64,000 bases of DNA from Channallabes apus. Lineage: Eukaryota > Chordata > Actinopteri > Siluriformes > Clariidae. Shown one piece after another: positions 23,238-34,460 of this stretch. The notes beneath the pieces were generated by a model. The model did no database searches. It was not told the origin of the DNA and worked only from the letters and a program-made list of their open reading frames with translations. The position numbers and the translations under genes were made by a program. The stretch spans positions 14,999,277 to 15,063,276 of the forward strand of contig CM060105.1 in NCBI GenBank assembly GCA_030522415.1, read 5' to 3'. Each line of letters starts with the position of its first letter. The stretch's first letter is position 1.

Positions 23238-23734
23238 AGCAACAACGTTGTTGATGAAACTGAACTGCTCTGATCCGGCTAACTGTGTACCACACGTCCT
23301 CTAAGCCTTCTTTTCAAAATCAATGCTTTCTAATTCAATTCCTGCATTTTGATTACAGGACACTTAATAATATTTACTGCATACAGGTTTAGTATGCCTT
23401 TTGAAAAGCCCACTTTAACACATGCATTAGAGTGATTTGCAACATTTTCTGGGAATGCATACAAATGTTTCTACAATGCTAAACATATTAGTGCTGCATT
23501 TTGTCACATATACTGTAGTGTACGAGTTTGCTATATGTAACTAAATACAGGAGTTAACAGTCAAGAGGTAATATGAATGAGACTAGATGTTAAGTAGCTC
23601 ATCATAAAGCAACCTACTACTGGAGAAATAAAAATGAGATATTGTGTTAATTTGTAATATGAGCACAGCAACATGCTAACGCTAACTAATCCTGAAGTAA
23701 AAAAACTATTGACACATTTATTTGCTGTTGTATG
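22736..23734. other. no gene; short (AG)n at 23205-23235
   Basis: A purine microsatellite lies within unrecognised AT-rich DNA. Confidence 0.5.
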
Positions 23735-23962
23735 TATTTTGTCTGCTCCTGTAGAGGGGTCGCCACGGCAGATCATCCGATACACTCACAACTTGGCACA
23801 GGTTTTTACGCTGGATGGCCTTCCTGATGCAACCCTCCCATTTTATCTGTGCCTGGGACCGGCACTGCATCCAGTGGCTGGGGTTTGGGCAGTGACTGGA
23901 AATCAAACCCAGGACTAATGCATGGCGGACAAGAAACCTACCACTGAGCCACCCATACCATA
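23735..23962 (-). repeat. SINE-C (third tRNA-derived family)
   Basis: On the minus strand the head reads GGTGGCTCAGTGGTAGGTTT (A box) with B box GGGTTTGATTTCC. The body on the plus strand reads GCTGGATGGCCTTCCTGATG, then CAACCCTCCCATTTTATC, then GGCACTGCATCCAGTGGCTG. Distinct from SINE-A and the V-SINE type. Confidence 0.8.
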
Positions 23963-24677
23963 TCATTGCCCTATTTATGTAATCACCAACATGGTAATGG
24001 GTGAACACATTCCCATTCTCCAGCATGATGTGAACACAACATTACCAGACACAACCAGAATCTATGCGTCAACAAAATTGCCAATTTGCATAGTCCAGTA
24101 GAAGGCATTAAAAAAACATTTTTATATAATAAAAAATGTGGTTATAAGGCCAGGTCAGTCTCTTGTGCCCAAGCATTTTGGAGGAAGGGCTCAGACAGGG
24201 TAATAAGAGAAATCTGCCCCCAGACTCACCCTGTATCCGCCTTCGTTTTAAATTTCAGCTTCATACATCGAACAGACCTGTGTTTACTGTTTACATAAAC
24301 ATACAGTATTTGTTTACACGCTTTACCAGAATGAACAGAAAGACAGCAACACATTTTTTTTTTAAATCAAGTCACATACTGTATAATTTATGCATTTTCA
24401 TGAGATCAGTTGTACTGAGGACATCCCTGGTTGATGCTAGACGAATTGTGTTTTCAGATATTCAAGGGACATGCTGACGTCTGACGATGCTTTCATCAGT
24501 GTGAACGATTTCAAATGTGCAACTCAGCACCCTTTGGGAATTTATTTATAGATGGCTAAATGCTTGCACCAAATGAAATGGAGACTCTGAGGGTGGATGT
24601 GAGCTTTCGAAACAGGCGGAGGGTATTCTACTGTATAGGTTTCTTGATTTTCTTTCTCTCTCTATCTCTCTGTCTCC

Positions 24678-24709
<32 letters not shown>

Positions 24710-26219
24710 TCTTCAGCATAATTCTGCAGCTGGATTTAGATCCTTTTGCTGAAGTTGCAGTGTTTCTATTAAGTAACCTGATTCATGCTCTGACTCGCTT
24801 TGTGCTGATGTGCCAGTTCCCACGGCGATATCCTAAAGATGAGTCTCATGCTAAATACACTGTCTCATGTCTCAGATTATATGTATTAACAATCTGCCTA
24901 CATTGTACGGAGTCAAAACACCAGTTTCCCGTTTGAGTTACGAGTTTCTTCCTCGACTGTACATCAGATAATTATATAACCTATGGAAACATGGGACGAT
25001 TTCCAACAACCACTGTATGCAACCTCACGCCGGTAAATACTCTGGACCTTATTAAAGGCCACTGTTTATTTTCAGCATCTTGACTAACAGTCTCGGACTG
25101 TGTATGTCGAGTGGAAAGTCAGAGAAAGTCTGGCGAGGTGCAACATTGAGTGTGTGAAAACACTACCCCCTACATGGGGGGCAACTGCCCTTGCGCACTA
25201 CTCACTTTCACTTTCTTTCCAGTCCTTAGTCTAACTTTTCTTGGTTGTTTATCTTTCTCCCACACACCACATTGTCTTCCAGGACACATACGTCTGAAGT
25301 GTGTTTACTGTGCCGTAGTCTCCGTCTGGCTGCGTGCAGTTCGAGCTGGTTGCAGCGAGTCTAACATGTGTGTGTGTGTGTGAGATATGTGGTGTGTGTG
25401 CGCATGTGTGTGAGCTCCCAACGCAACACGCTGTTCCTTCAGGCTTCCCACAGGGTACGAATGATTCAGAAAAAAATGTAAACAGTCACAATGAAGAGTG
25501 ACAGGCCGAGTGACGAAGACACAATGTTTTTGAACACTCCCTACTTTACTTCATAATGTGCAAACATATAATTACAGGACTATCTCAATCCACTCAATGC
25601 AATTACCACTGATGCGAAGTTTGATGTACAGAGGCAAGGAAACAGTAAAACTACTGGATTTACTAACAAATCATTTCGACTGGAAGCTTAAGGGTAGTTG
25701 GTAGTTGAGCTGAAGTTCTTACGGTGAGAAAGTTAAGACCAGGAGCCTGTTCCAGGGGTGCGAAGCTTCCCAAAACATTGCCCAAATTACAAATGAACCC
25801 AGACAGTTACTAAGAATTCGGCGCACATTTATCTTAAAGAACATTTCTTCTTATCTGCCTGCCCACTCACTCCCTCCCTCCTGACAGCTCAACGTATTTC
25901 TTGGTGTCCTACCCAGTGAGATCCCCGTCCTGATGTACATCTCTAGTCTAGATCCTCTGAGAACTTTGCTCAGGCAAAGTTCATTTACAAAAAAAAAAAA
26001 AAAAAAAAAGCGTATATACTGTATATATTTGTATTCATGAAGAACAATTTATCTGATCAGTCTGAATGTTATATTTGTAGTTGCATCCATAGAGAGCAGA
26101 GACTGGGACAGGTTCCTACTAGGCAGTAGATTAATAGTACAGTCTAATGTGTGGGTTAAGAATCGATGACGTGTTTTAAAATCCAGATTTAAAGCTAATA
26201 TTCATATTAATAGTTCCTG
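23963..26219. other. no gene; several simple repeats
   Basis: Contains (TTA)n at about 24676-24708, short TG tracts at about 25369-25410 and A20 at about 25989-26009. Open frames near 24086-24477 and 25150-25383 overlap simple sequence and match nothing I know. Confidence 0.5.
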
Positions 26220-26221
26220 TA

Positions 26222-26788
26222 TCACATCAAAAAAGTGAGTACACCCTCACATTTCCACTGCAACCACTTTATTATGTTCCCAAGGGACAAGACCATAGAA
26301 ATGAGAAGTGGATATAGTTTAGAGTAGTCAATGTGCAGCTTGTATAGCAGTACAGGTTTACTGTCCTCTAACAATAACTCAGCAGACTTTATCGTCTTTA
26401 TCGCCTAAATCACTGGCAACGATGTATCCAAAATGTCAATATTTTTTTATGTGAGCATCATTGTTATCTACATCTACCTAACGCTTGAGGACGCCCACCA
26501 CAGGTGCTCAATAGGGTTCAGGTCTGGAGACGTACTCGTCCACTGACAAACACATGAACATGATGAATAGGTCATGTGACTTTGCATGGTACTCACTTTT
26601 GTCACCAGCTGTTTTGACCATAGTTGGCTGTATGTTGAGTTATTTTCTGAATACAGTAAATCTATACTGTTATACAAGCTGCACACAGACTAGTCTAAAA
26701 TATATCCAAGCTTCATTTCTATAGTATTGTCTATATTTGAGAATATATAATAAAATGTTTTGGAGAGGTGTACTCACTTTCGTGAGTG
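26222..26788 (-). mobile_element. internally deleted Tc1 element (567 bp)
   Basis: The left end TCACATCAAAAAAGTGAGTA and the right end (reverse complement CACTCACGAAAGTGAGTACA) are inverted repeats, flanked by TA at 26220-26221 and 26789-26790. The minus strand keeps one transposase motif, [18 protein letters not shown] (third catalytic block, about 26478-26535). The first two catalytic aspartates and the DNA-binding domain are deleted. Confidence 0.8.
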
Positions 26789-26814
26789 TATATACTGTAT
26801 GTGTGTGTGTGTAT

Positions 26815-27270
26815 GATCATATGAAAAGTTCCTTCTGAAACACTGGCCTCCCAGGAACTCCTTAAATGGCCCAAACATGTGGAAATGGTTTGGAGTGAGG
26901 TCAGGACTGTACAGGGGATGTGGTGATAACCTCTCAGTCGAGTTCCTGTAATGTGCAAGTGGTGTTGGTGAATGATTGTGTGTACAGTTCCCACGTACGG
27001 ATGTGTGTCTACCACAATTTAGCGACAACTTATGCATCTCTTTTAAAGGATCAGGTGTTCTACTCGCTGAATGCTTGCGGGAACGACTGCTGTGGGCTCC
27101 GAGTCATGGTTGTCATTCATTACAGTCTGCTTTAAAACCATTGCACCCATCAGATGTTTTACTGCAGCTAAGAGTCTCATCATCTAGTGTATCAGTCTAG
27201 TGTATCATCGTTAATTGATCGGACTGTATGTCCTTATTCATGAGAAATTTCATCACAAATCCCACTTTGA
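26815..27270 (-). mobile_element. internally deleted mariner element, copy 1
   Basis: Minus-strand pieces: near 27245 an N-terminal start (VMKFLMNK-like), near 27000 VGTVHTIIHQHHLH, then directly LYSPDLTPNHFHMFGPFKEF at about 26865-26925. SPDL.P..FH.FG..KE is the hallmark third block of mariner (DD34D) transposases. The region with the first two aspartates is missing between TIIHQH and the SPDL block. Compare copy 2 at 36528. Confidence 0.75.
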
Positions 27271-28149
27271 CTTGAACACCCCTCATAATTAAATAAAAAA
27301 AATAATGCAGAAATGAAAATGCTCAAAACAAAACTGCAGAACCAGAACCTTTAGACTGTAGGCTTGGTTTTGGTCACCATTATTCACAAAGGAGAAACAG
27401 TATGACAGGGGAACCGGAGAGCACCGCTCTCTACAGGAATCAATGTTGCATCCAGGCTCTTGGGCTTCATCGTTGGGTCAGGGCTCTGTGTGTGTGTTTG
27501 TTGATTATTGAAAAGTAATGAAGCAGGTGAGCAAGCTGACATCAGTTGTGTTTGGGTCTAATTATGTGTGAGAGAGAGAGAGAGAGTGTACAGTATCTAT
27601 CATTTAATAATGATGTTCTGTTTGTGCTGCGGTGCTTCTGAGAAAATTGGATCAGGGATGTACACAGTGCTGTTAATCTGATTAAACAAAATCTAGCACT
27701 TTGAAGTGTTTTTGCCTTTTCCTCTGGGGAATTTATCAAATCTTTCCTCAAACAACTTCTTATTAGAAAGAGAAAGGCTACCCTGTAAAACCTTTAACTA
27801 TCCAATGAACTCTTAAAGAACCATTCCCAGAATGCACCACTCCATGTGAAAACGGTAATTATCCAACGGATTTAGTCTAGAACCAGGGTTCTTATACAGT
27901 ACATACATTACATGTATACATACATTTATATAATTATCAGTCATGTTTGAATTTTGCAGTCACATTAGGTGCTCAAAGTGGTCACCATTAGTGTCCAGAC
28001 ACTTTTGATTTTGTTGAACTGTACGGAACAACATACTTCAATTTCTTCCTATAGTGCTGCCAGTGTACAAATGCACACTGTACAAATGTACAATACCACT
28101 TCAGAATGATCTCGCGCTACATCACCACCATTTTCTTTGTCTGTCTTTT
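27271..28149. other. no gene seen
   Basis: Unrecognised DNA. The part after 27960 may belong to the MITE that follows. Confidence 0.4.
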
Positions 28150-28290
28150 GATGGTCACGTGATAGCAAGAACGATAGTGCGACTACATCTTTATAAGAAA
28201 CACAATACTACACATTGCTGCCATAATTAAATTTGAGCTTTTAAAATGGGCATAGACACCACCTGTTGAAGTATGTATAGTTTTTTTGGG
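28150..28290. repeat. MITE copy, decayed (see 59349)
   Basis: The stretch AATACTACACATTGCTGCCA followed by TAATTAAATTTGAGCTTTTA and GGGCATAGACACC matches the interior of the element at 59349-59540. The terminal repeat at the right is degraded (GAAGTATGTATAGTTTTTTT). Confidence 0.65.
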
Positions 28291-28419
28291 CCCTTTTAGG
28301 TTATAAATCCCAATTTATTATTACAGAGCAGTTTCACTCTATAGAAGTACTCTGATTGAGATAGATATGATTGAGATATTAGCCACATTATGTAATAAAA
28401 CACTTTAGTTTTAAATTCA

Positions 28420-28560
28420 AATTTTATTTTATTTGTCACATACACAGTCATAGATAGTACAATATGCAGTGAAATGCTTAGACAACTGCCCGTGACCTTA
28501 ACATAAAATACTATGAATAGGAAATAAATATGAAAAAGAAAGAAAAAGAACAAAAGAAAA
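28420..28560 (-). mobile_element. LINE 3' end fragment, same family as 42500-43640
   Basis: The minus strand reads AAGCATTTCACTGCATATTG, then ACTGTGTATGTGACAAATAA and AATTTGAATTTAA. This is the same 3' terminus as the RT-bearing LINE at 43560-43640 and the SINE tail at 60896-60950. A 5'-truncated insertion. Confidence 0.75.
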
Positions 28561-28753
28561 GGAACGAAAATAGAAGTTTCAATGAGCTGTTAATCAACAA
28601 AATCATACTGTTAATCAATAAATGAATGAACAATGTGGTGGTGTGATTACTATGTTACTTACGTTTACTATGTTAAAGCTGTTTCATTTCAATCTATAGT
28701 ACATCCTGATGCATTTTATTTATCTTATGCCAAAGGAATTTGTCAATGATTTG

Positions 28754-28797
28754 AATGTTTCATGTGATAAAGTTATCACTTTATCACATGAAACATT
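28754..28797. repeat. perfect 20-bp-stem hairpin, 4-base loop
   Basis: AATGTTTCATGTGATAAAGT (28754-28773) and its exact reverse complement (28778-28797) are separated only by TATC. No transposon ends flank it. A four-base loop with a perfect stem looks like replication snap-back or a cruciform-forming palindrome. Confidence 0.96.
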
Positions 28798-29132
28798 AAA
28801 CTATGGGCCATTTGGAAACATCAATCTTGGCCCAGAGGTTGAAGGTGACTGTGATAACCATTGAATTTTTAAACCTGTTACTTTAAGTAAATTTAAGCAT
28901 TTAGCTTGAAAAGATTGTTTGGGGCTTCCACTATAGAAGTTATTTTCAATGAGTGGAAACTATAGAAACAATAAAATTACTGTCCAAATTTAGATAATCC
29001 AAATTTGGGAATACAATATATGTGGTATATTAATTATTTAGGGCAACGATAAAATGTAAAAAAAAAAAAAAGAAAAAGTTTTCATATGATTTACGGGATA
29101 CCATCTAAACCTTCTTATTTTTTTTATGTCTG
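28798..29132. other. no gene seen
   Basis: AT-rich DNA with an A run at 29059-29071. Confidence 0.5.
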
Positions 29133-29310
29133 CCAGATGCCTTTTCTGATGCAACCCTCCAATTTTTCAAATTTTTCATGGGTTTTGTACTGAATCCAGT
29201 GGTTGGGAACTATGGGATGTGGCAACCCACCAACAGTTGGGGTCAAACCCGGATCCTAAGAATCAACAACCTAGAGCCTTAGCCACCTGAGACACCACTC
29301 CCGCATACCA
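29133..29310 (-). repeat. SINE-C, second copy
   Basis: GCCTTTTCTGATGCAACCCT, ACTGAATCCAGTGGTTGGGA and GGGGTCAAACCCGGATCC match SINE-C on the minus strand (B box GGTTTGACC-like). More diverged than the copy at 23735. Confidence 0.72.
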
Positions 29311-30173
29311 TTTATACCATACAAAGTGATGGCAAAAGGGTCAAAGGTGAAGTTCAATGTTTTAATGACACTCATTTTCCCCAACTAATGACAAAGAAAG
29401 TAAGAATATTGTGTTATTTGATGTAATAAATTTGCTTTTCAACAATCAATATTTATCAAAATATTCGTCAAAAATATCACTCGCTCCATCAACGCCTGCT
29501 TCATCATGTACTGAGGACGGTTTCTTTATAACTATTGGCCTTAGGTATGGAGATGACCCAGGACATCCATTGTCACATGGCCAGTTATTCACTAGTCTTT
29601 CAGTTAATTAGAATTCAGATCAGAATCAGCGATTAGACATCATTAGAGCGTCTTCGACATTTCCTGAACATTCCCTTAATGAATCAGGAAGAGCATCGTG
29701 ATACCGGAGATAACAGCGTGACAGCTCGCAACCCCTCCTCCATCTGATGTCCTTTTCCCTCTTTCTCAAAACACACCAGTGTGTGAGAACCCTTCAGGTC
29801 CCATGAAACTCCCGTGTGGGATCCTGCTGCTCACGTCACTGATGGACAAAACACCACACATGATGATCGCTTCCGAGCTGTGAAAACACGATTATGCAAA
29901 AAATCTCACACACACCCACACGCACAGACACAGACAACTACACACAGATTCCAGCACTGGTCAGAAGATTCAGCCCTACGCAAGGCTACTAAATAGACCC
30001 TTTTGTTTAGAGTCCATAAAGGAATCTTCCATTTACTTCACACAGCTTCACCGTGACTGTGGACAGGACGTGAGGAATACAGAGAGACTCTCACAATCTG
30101 CACCTGCATACACTCCTCCTGTTCTAACACCAACAATGGAACATTATCAAAGCTCCAGCTGAAAAGTACTGTA
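29311..30173. other. no gene seen
   Basis: Unrecognised DNA. An open frame at 29411-29611 has no known domain. Confidence 0.45.
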
Positions 30174-30440
30174 CTGTGCGAAAGTTTTGACCCCCCCCCC
30201 CACACACATTTTTGCATATTAACTTAAATTAAATTGAATAAAATTATATGAACATAATGAGAACAAATAAACTTTTACTGAATTAAAAAACTCATTGTTT
30301 ATGTAACAACCTCATTTCCCTGATCATCTTCAGCTTTAGATGTTTTTTTTTTTTTTATGCTTGAATGATTCATACAGTAGGTCACTGTGTGGCATAAAAA
30401 AAACATTCCTTTAAAATTGCTCAGGTACAGGACAATTGAG
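30174..30440. mobile_element. non-autonomous DNA transposon, right end lost
   Basis: It begins CTGTGCGAAAGTTTTGACCC after TA (30172-30173). The interior (TTGTTTATGTAACAACCTCA, TAGGTCACTGTGTGGC, ATTGCTCAGGTACAGG) matches the element at 52686-53405. Homology ends near 30440 before the right terminal repeat. Confidence 0.72.
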
Positions 30441-30454
30441 AGATAAAAAAAAAA

Positions 30455-30840
30455 TGTCCTTCAGGAAGCCTGGAGAACTTTTACCAAAGACTACATTCAA
30501 AAGACAAGAAAGTTATGATATGTTGATATGTATCCCTCCTAGTGTCTAGGTAACATGACGGGGTGGATTGTTTTTTTTGCAGAATAAGAAAGAGAAAGAG
30601 AAAACTGGGTGGTGCAGAAACGACTTCAAACTGTAGCTGCTGTAATGTAAGTGACATTAAATATAACTATGAACAACTGAAAGTACGGCATCTTAAAGTA
30701 TTTAAAACTGTACTATTTAAAACTCTTCTATTTAATAAAAGAGTTAGAGACCATCAAACATAATGAACTTTAGAAAATAATATATAAAATAGAAAAATAT
30801 CAACGTCAGATATTTCCACTTCAAATCAGACGGCATCACG
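30455..30840. repeat. dispersed repeat, copy 1 of 2
   Basis: AAGCCTGGAGAACTTTTACC, then GGGGTGGATTG, AAGAAAGAGAAAGAG and TGGTGCAGAA, then GCTGCTGTAATGTAAGTG recur at 32880-33290. The end (ACTTCAAATCAGACGGCATC) also matches there. It leads directly into the transposase pseudogene at 30845, so it may be that element's 5' flank. Confidence 0.65.
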
Positions 30841-30844
30841 TGTC

Positions 30845-31965
30845 CAGAAGTAGGAGGAAGAGGACGACAAGGACAAGGAGGTGAAGTTAGAGGAAGAGGA
30901 CAAGGAGGAGCAACATGAGGAGGGGAAAGAGGAGGGGTAAGAAGAGTAAGAAATAGAATTAATGATGACATCAGAGCTACATTAGTGGACCATGGAATCA
31001 ACCATGGAATGACCCTGAGGGAAGCTGGTCAACGGGTTCAGCCTAACTTGAGCCGCTACACTGTAGCAAACATCATAAGGACATTTCGAAATGCGAATCG
31101 GTTGGTACAGTCACTTTGCACTATGATTTGTAGCACTGCTATATTCTAATGAGAAACACAACACTACCATGGATGTAAAAATCCTGAAATTGTCACTTTA
31201 CAGAATGGCTAGTCGACCAGATGCTGGGGGCTGAGGGAGAATGTTCACTGAAACAAGAAACCCATATAGTCAATATGGTGATTGCAAATAATTCCATCAG
31301 GCTACGTGAAATTCAGCAGCGCATAATTGAGGATGACACCACCTTCCAAAACATACACAATGTGAGCTTTTCGGTATTAAGTCGTGTACTTGCCCGTAAC
31401 AGAATCCGAATGAAACAAATCTACAGAGTTCCTTTTGAAGGAAACAGTGAGCGTGTAAAACAGCTGTGATATGACTATGTGCAGGTAAGCTACAGTATCA
31501 CTGGTACTGAATCTGGAAGTGCATACTGTAGTGCTGTGCATGGGCCTGCTGTGCTGAATTAGTTTTGTCTCGTCTAGAGAGTGATGGAGCTAGAGGCAGA
31601 TCTCATGGGTCATGAGCAGATTTAGGTGGATGAGGCTGGTTTTAACCTCACTAAGACAAGGAGACGTGGCAGGAACATAATTGGACCCCGTGCCATCATT
31701 AATGTCCCAGGACAACGTGGTGGTAACATAACTATGTGGGCAGCTATAAGTCAAAATGGTGTTGTTCACCATCATGCAACCCTGGGACCATATAACCCTG
31801 CACACATTATTACATTCCTGGACACCTTACATGACATGCTCACTAATGTGCAGAGGGCAGAGCAGATACAGTACGTCATCATATGGGACAATGTTAGTTC
31901 CCATAGGGCTGCTTTGGTCCCCTTAAAAGGGAAATTGATTTGTAATTTAATTTTTAAAAACTGAA
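30845..31965 (+). pseudogene. intron-bearing DDE transposase (IS630/Tc1-related), truncated
   Basis: Exon 1 (to about 31104) encodes an Arg/Gly/Gln-rich stretch and then DDIRATLVDHGINHGMTLRE, AGQRVQPNLSRYTVANIIRT: an HTH DNA-binding region. A GT-AG intron (about 31105-31203) follows. Exon 2 (about 31204-31484) has LREIQQRIIEDDTTFQNIH and YRVPFEGNSERVKQL; the donor GTAAGC at 31485 and acceptor TCTAG at 31577 bound a 93-nt intron. Exon 3 (31578 on) has the first catalytic block VDEAGFNLTKTRRRGRNI and the second, IIWDNVSSHRAAL. The block with the last acidic residue is missing, as homology stops near 31925. Stops at about 31467 and 31622 and frame errors in exon 2 confirm a dead gene. Confidence 0.72.
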
Positions 31966-32218
31966 GGTTGTACATTCTGTAAATGTCAATTTATATTTAT
32001 AAAAAATGTCATAAAAAGTCCAAAAAAAATCATCCACAAGTGTGAGCTGCTGTTAGAGTGACAGGAGCAGCTGTGTGTGTGTGTGTGTGTGGGTGTGTGT
32101 GTGTGTGTGTGTGTGTGTTACATGATCCTGTGTGAACCGTGGGACAGAGTCTGAGTTTGCTGCACTCAGGCACTAAATGTTACTTGGATGGAGTTTGGAA
32201 TGAGGCTAGGTGTGTGTG

Positions 32219-32253
<35 letters not shown>

Positions 32254-32879
32254 TTAATCACTCGGCTATTAAATGCCCTCTGATTTAAAGTCAGGTCAGG
32301 AGGTTAGGAATAACTGCTTGATTCTCAATCACACTCTCTTTCCTTTTTTGTTCTCTAAGTGTGTTGCATCTGCCTCTCTCCTTTACATCCCCCTGTGTTT
32401 CTCTCTTCCAGCTTAAATACTGCTTTTTGTTATCAAAGCCCTAATTTGAAGAAGAAGAAAAAAAATCACTGCATGGAGCTCCTTTATTTTTAAAAGCTTG
32501 TTTTAAGATTTGTCTTTACTCTTGGTTACAAAAAAAAAAGTCACTTCCGGTAATTGTGGTACTTCCTGTATACATATAGATTGGTTTTCTCCATCTTTAA
32601 TTATTACTGCACTGACTTACGGATATGGCTTGACTGTGAATGTTGATGTGACACAAGATCCACACCGCTTCCTTAAAATTAAAAGGAGCATGTCATCGGA
32701 TGATGTCTTTAGAAGTGACATGTATGACGGTTTTATCATTACTGCTTCAGTGCTGCTGCATTCTCTATCCTGATTGGACAGAAAGTTTACCCAAGAACTT
32801 GCGAAAATTTACTCATGCGTAATTTAATTTATGGAAGGAGTCTCCAGTCTCATCAGTACGTCTTAAAACGTGGTAAAAA
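31966..32879. other. no gene; two TG microsatellites
   Basis: TG tracts at about 32070-32119 and 32213-32252 surround AT-rich DNA. The open frame at 32510-32773 matches nothing I know. A phrase GGAAGGAGTCTCCAGTCTCA at about 32835 recurs at about 33782. Confidence 0.5.
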
Positions 32880-33290
32880 TTTGCGCCCAAAAGGAAGCCC
32901 GGAGAACTTTTACTCAAGACTGTATTAAAAATACAACATAGCTGTAAATCTGTACACATTCCAGTTTCTCAGTAACAGGACAGGATGGATTGTTTGTTGG
33001 AGAAAAAGAAAGAGAAAGAAACAGAGGCTGGTGCAGAAGTGACTTTATAGCTGCTGTAATGTAAGTGAAAAAGGAACCAACTATGGACATTAAATCTAAC
33101 ATTACATTAAATATACCTGTAAACAACTACAAGTATGACACGTTCTTTATGTGTTTAGAGATGTATTCTTTGGAAGGTTCCTACTGAGTAAGGTCAATTC
33201 AACACCTTCAAAACATGCTGTTATTGAAAAACCATCAACTTTGTTTGACTTCAAATCAGACTGCATCACTTCCATTGTATGCCAGTGAAT
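32880..33290. repeat. dispersed repeat, copy 2 of 2
   Basis: AAGCCCGGAGAACTTTTACT, AGGATGGATTG, GAAAGAGAAAGAAACAGAGG and GCTGCTGTAATGTAAGTG follow the order of copy 1 at 30455-30840, ending with ACTTCAAATCAGACTGCATC. No transposase follows here, so this may be a non-autonomous relative of the element at 30845. Confidence 0.65.
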
Positions 33291-33430
33291 CCACTTAAGG
33301 GCAGACCTTTTAATTAAAATAAAATAAAACATAAAAAAAATTAATACATGTTTTCATTAATTTTATCTTCATTAATATTCAATTTCTTTCAAATGATTTG
33401 AATTAAAAGTGTATCCGACAACGTGTAAAC

Positions 33431-33718
33431 TCACTCACTCATTGTCTGTATCCTGTATTCAGGGTCACATGGTCCTGGAGCCTATTCCAGGACGGCACAC
33501 ACACACATACACACACTCACACTAGGAGCAGTTTAGCCACCCTACATGTCTCTGGATTGTGGGAGGAAACCGGAGTACCTGGATGAAACCCACCAAGCAC
33601 AGGGAGGACATGCAAACTCCATGCACACAGAGACGGGAATGAAGCCTGGCCAGGAATCGAACCTGGGACCTGGAGGTGCCATGCGACAGTGATAGCCACA
33701 ACACCACCACCACGCCTT
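33431..33718 (-). repeat. SINE-A, full length, 8-bp target duplication
   Basis: The tail lies at the left (ATCCTGTATTCAGGGTCACA) and the head at the right (B box on minus: GGTTCGATTCC; head GGCGTGGTGGTGGTGTTGTG). GTGTAAAC flanks both sides (33423-33430 and 33719-33726). Confidence 0.9.
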
Positions 33719-34168
33719 GTGTAAACCTGTGTATATATTGAATCGTTGTATTAGAGATGTTTTTTTTTTTTTTACATTTATGGAAGGAGTCTCCAGTCTC
33801 AGCCTCTTGTAGCAGTCAGAGTGGTTATGATTTACCCCACAAGAACATCAAGAAAGAAACAATGAGAGGATGTTGAAGGAAGGTAGTTTATTCTGCGGTC
33901 TATGAAACTATGTAGACGATTCATGATTAATACATTCCTGTGGTTTTGGAATGCTATTATCATGCTTCATGGTATACGTACAGTGCAGTGAGGTTAGCTC
34001 CACCCATACTTGATATTATAAAAGTGAAACCTCACAATACTTAAATCTGATTCATCATTAACAACCTCAGGCATGTGCTATTTCTTGTCTTGCACATAGA
34101 ATATCCTCACCAAACTTTATTGTCCTGAACAATCTCCACATATTGTAGTGTGGTTTATTAGAGGTATG
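33719..34168. other. no gene; repeat scrap at 33779-33820
   Basis: TTTATGGAAGGAGTCTCCAG at about 33778 duplicates a phrase at about 32829. The rest is not recognised. Confidence 0.4.
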
Positions 34169-34179
34169 GAGCATGCCAT

Positions 34180-34449
34180 GTGGCGGTGCAATGGTGTAGT
34201 GGTTACCACTGTCGCCTTGCACCACCAGTCTCTAGGTTCGATTCTCATCTCTGGTCTGTGTGTTTGGTGGGTTTCTTCTGGGTTCTCCGGTTTCCTCCCA
34301 CAGTCCAAAGACATGCAGATTAGGCTAATTGGTGTTCCCATATTGTGTGTGTGATCCTCATCCAGGGTGTACCCCGCCTCATGCCTGGGATAGGCTCAAG
34401 ACTCCCCATGACCCTTTAAACAGTATAAAGTGGTATAGATAGTGAGTGA
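34180..34449 (+). repeat. SINE-A, full length, 11-bp target duplication
   Basis: The head is GTGGCGGTGCAATGGTGTAG with B box AGGTTCGATTC; the body is TTTCCTCCCACAGTCCAAAG and the tail AGTATAAAGTGGTATAGATA. GAGCATGCCAT is repeated exactly at 34169-34179 and 34450-34460. Confidence 0.93.
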
Positions 34450-34460
34450 GAGCATGCCAT

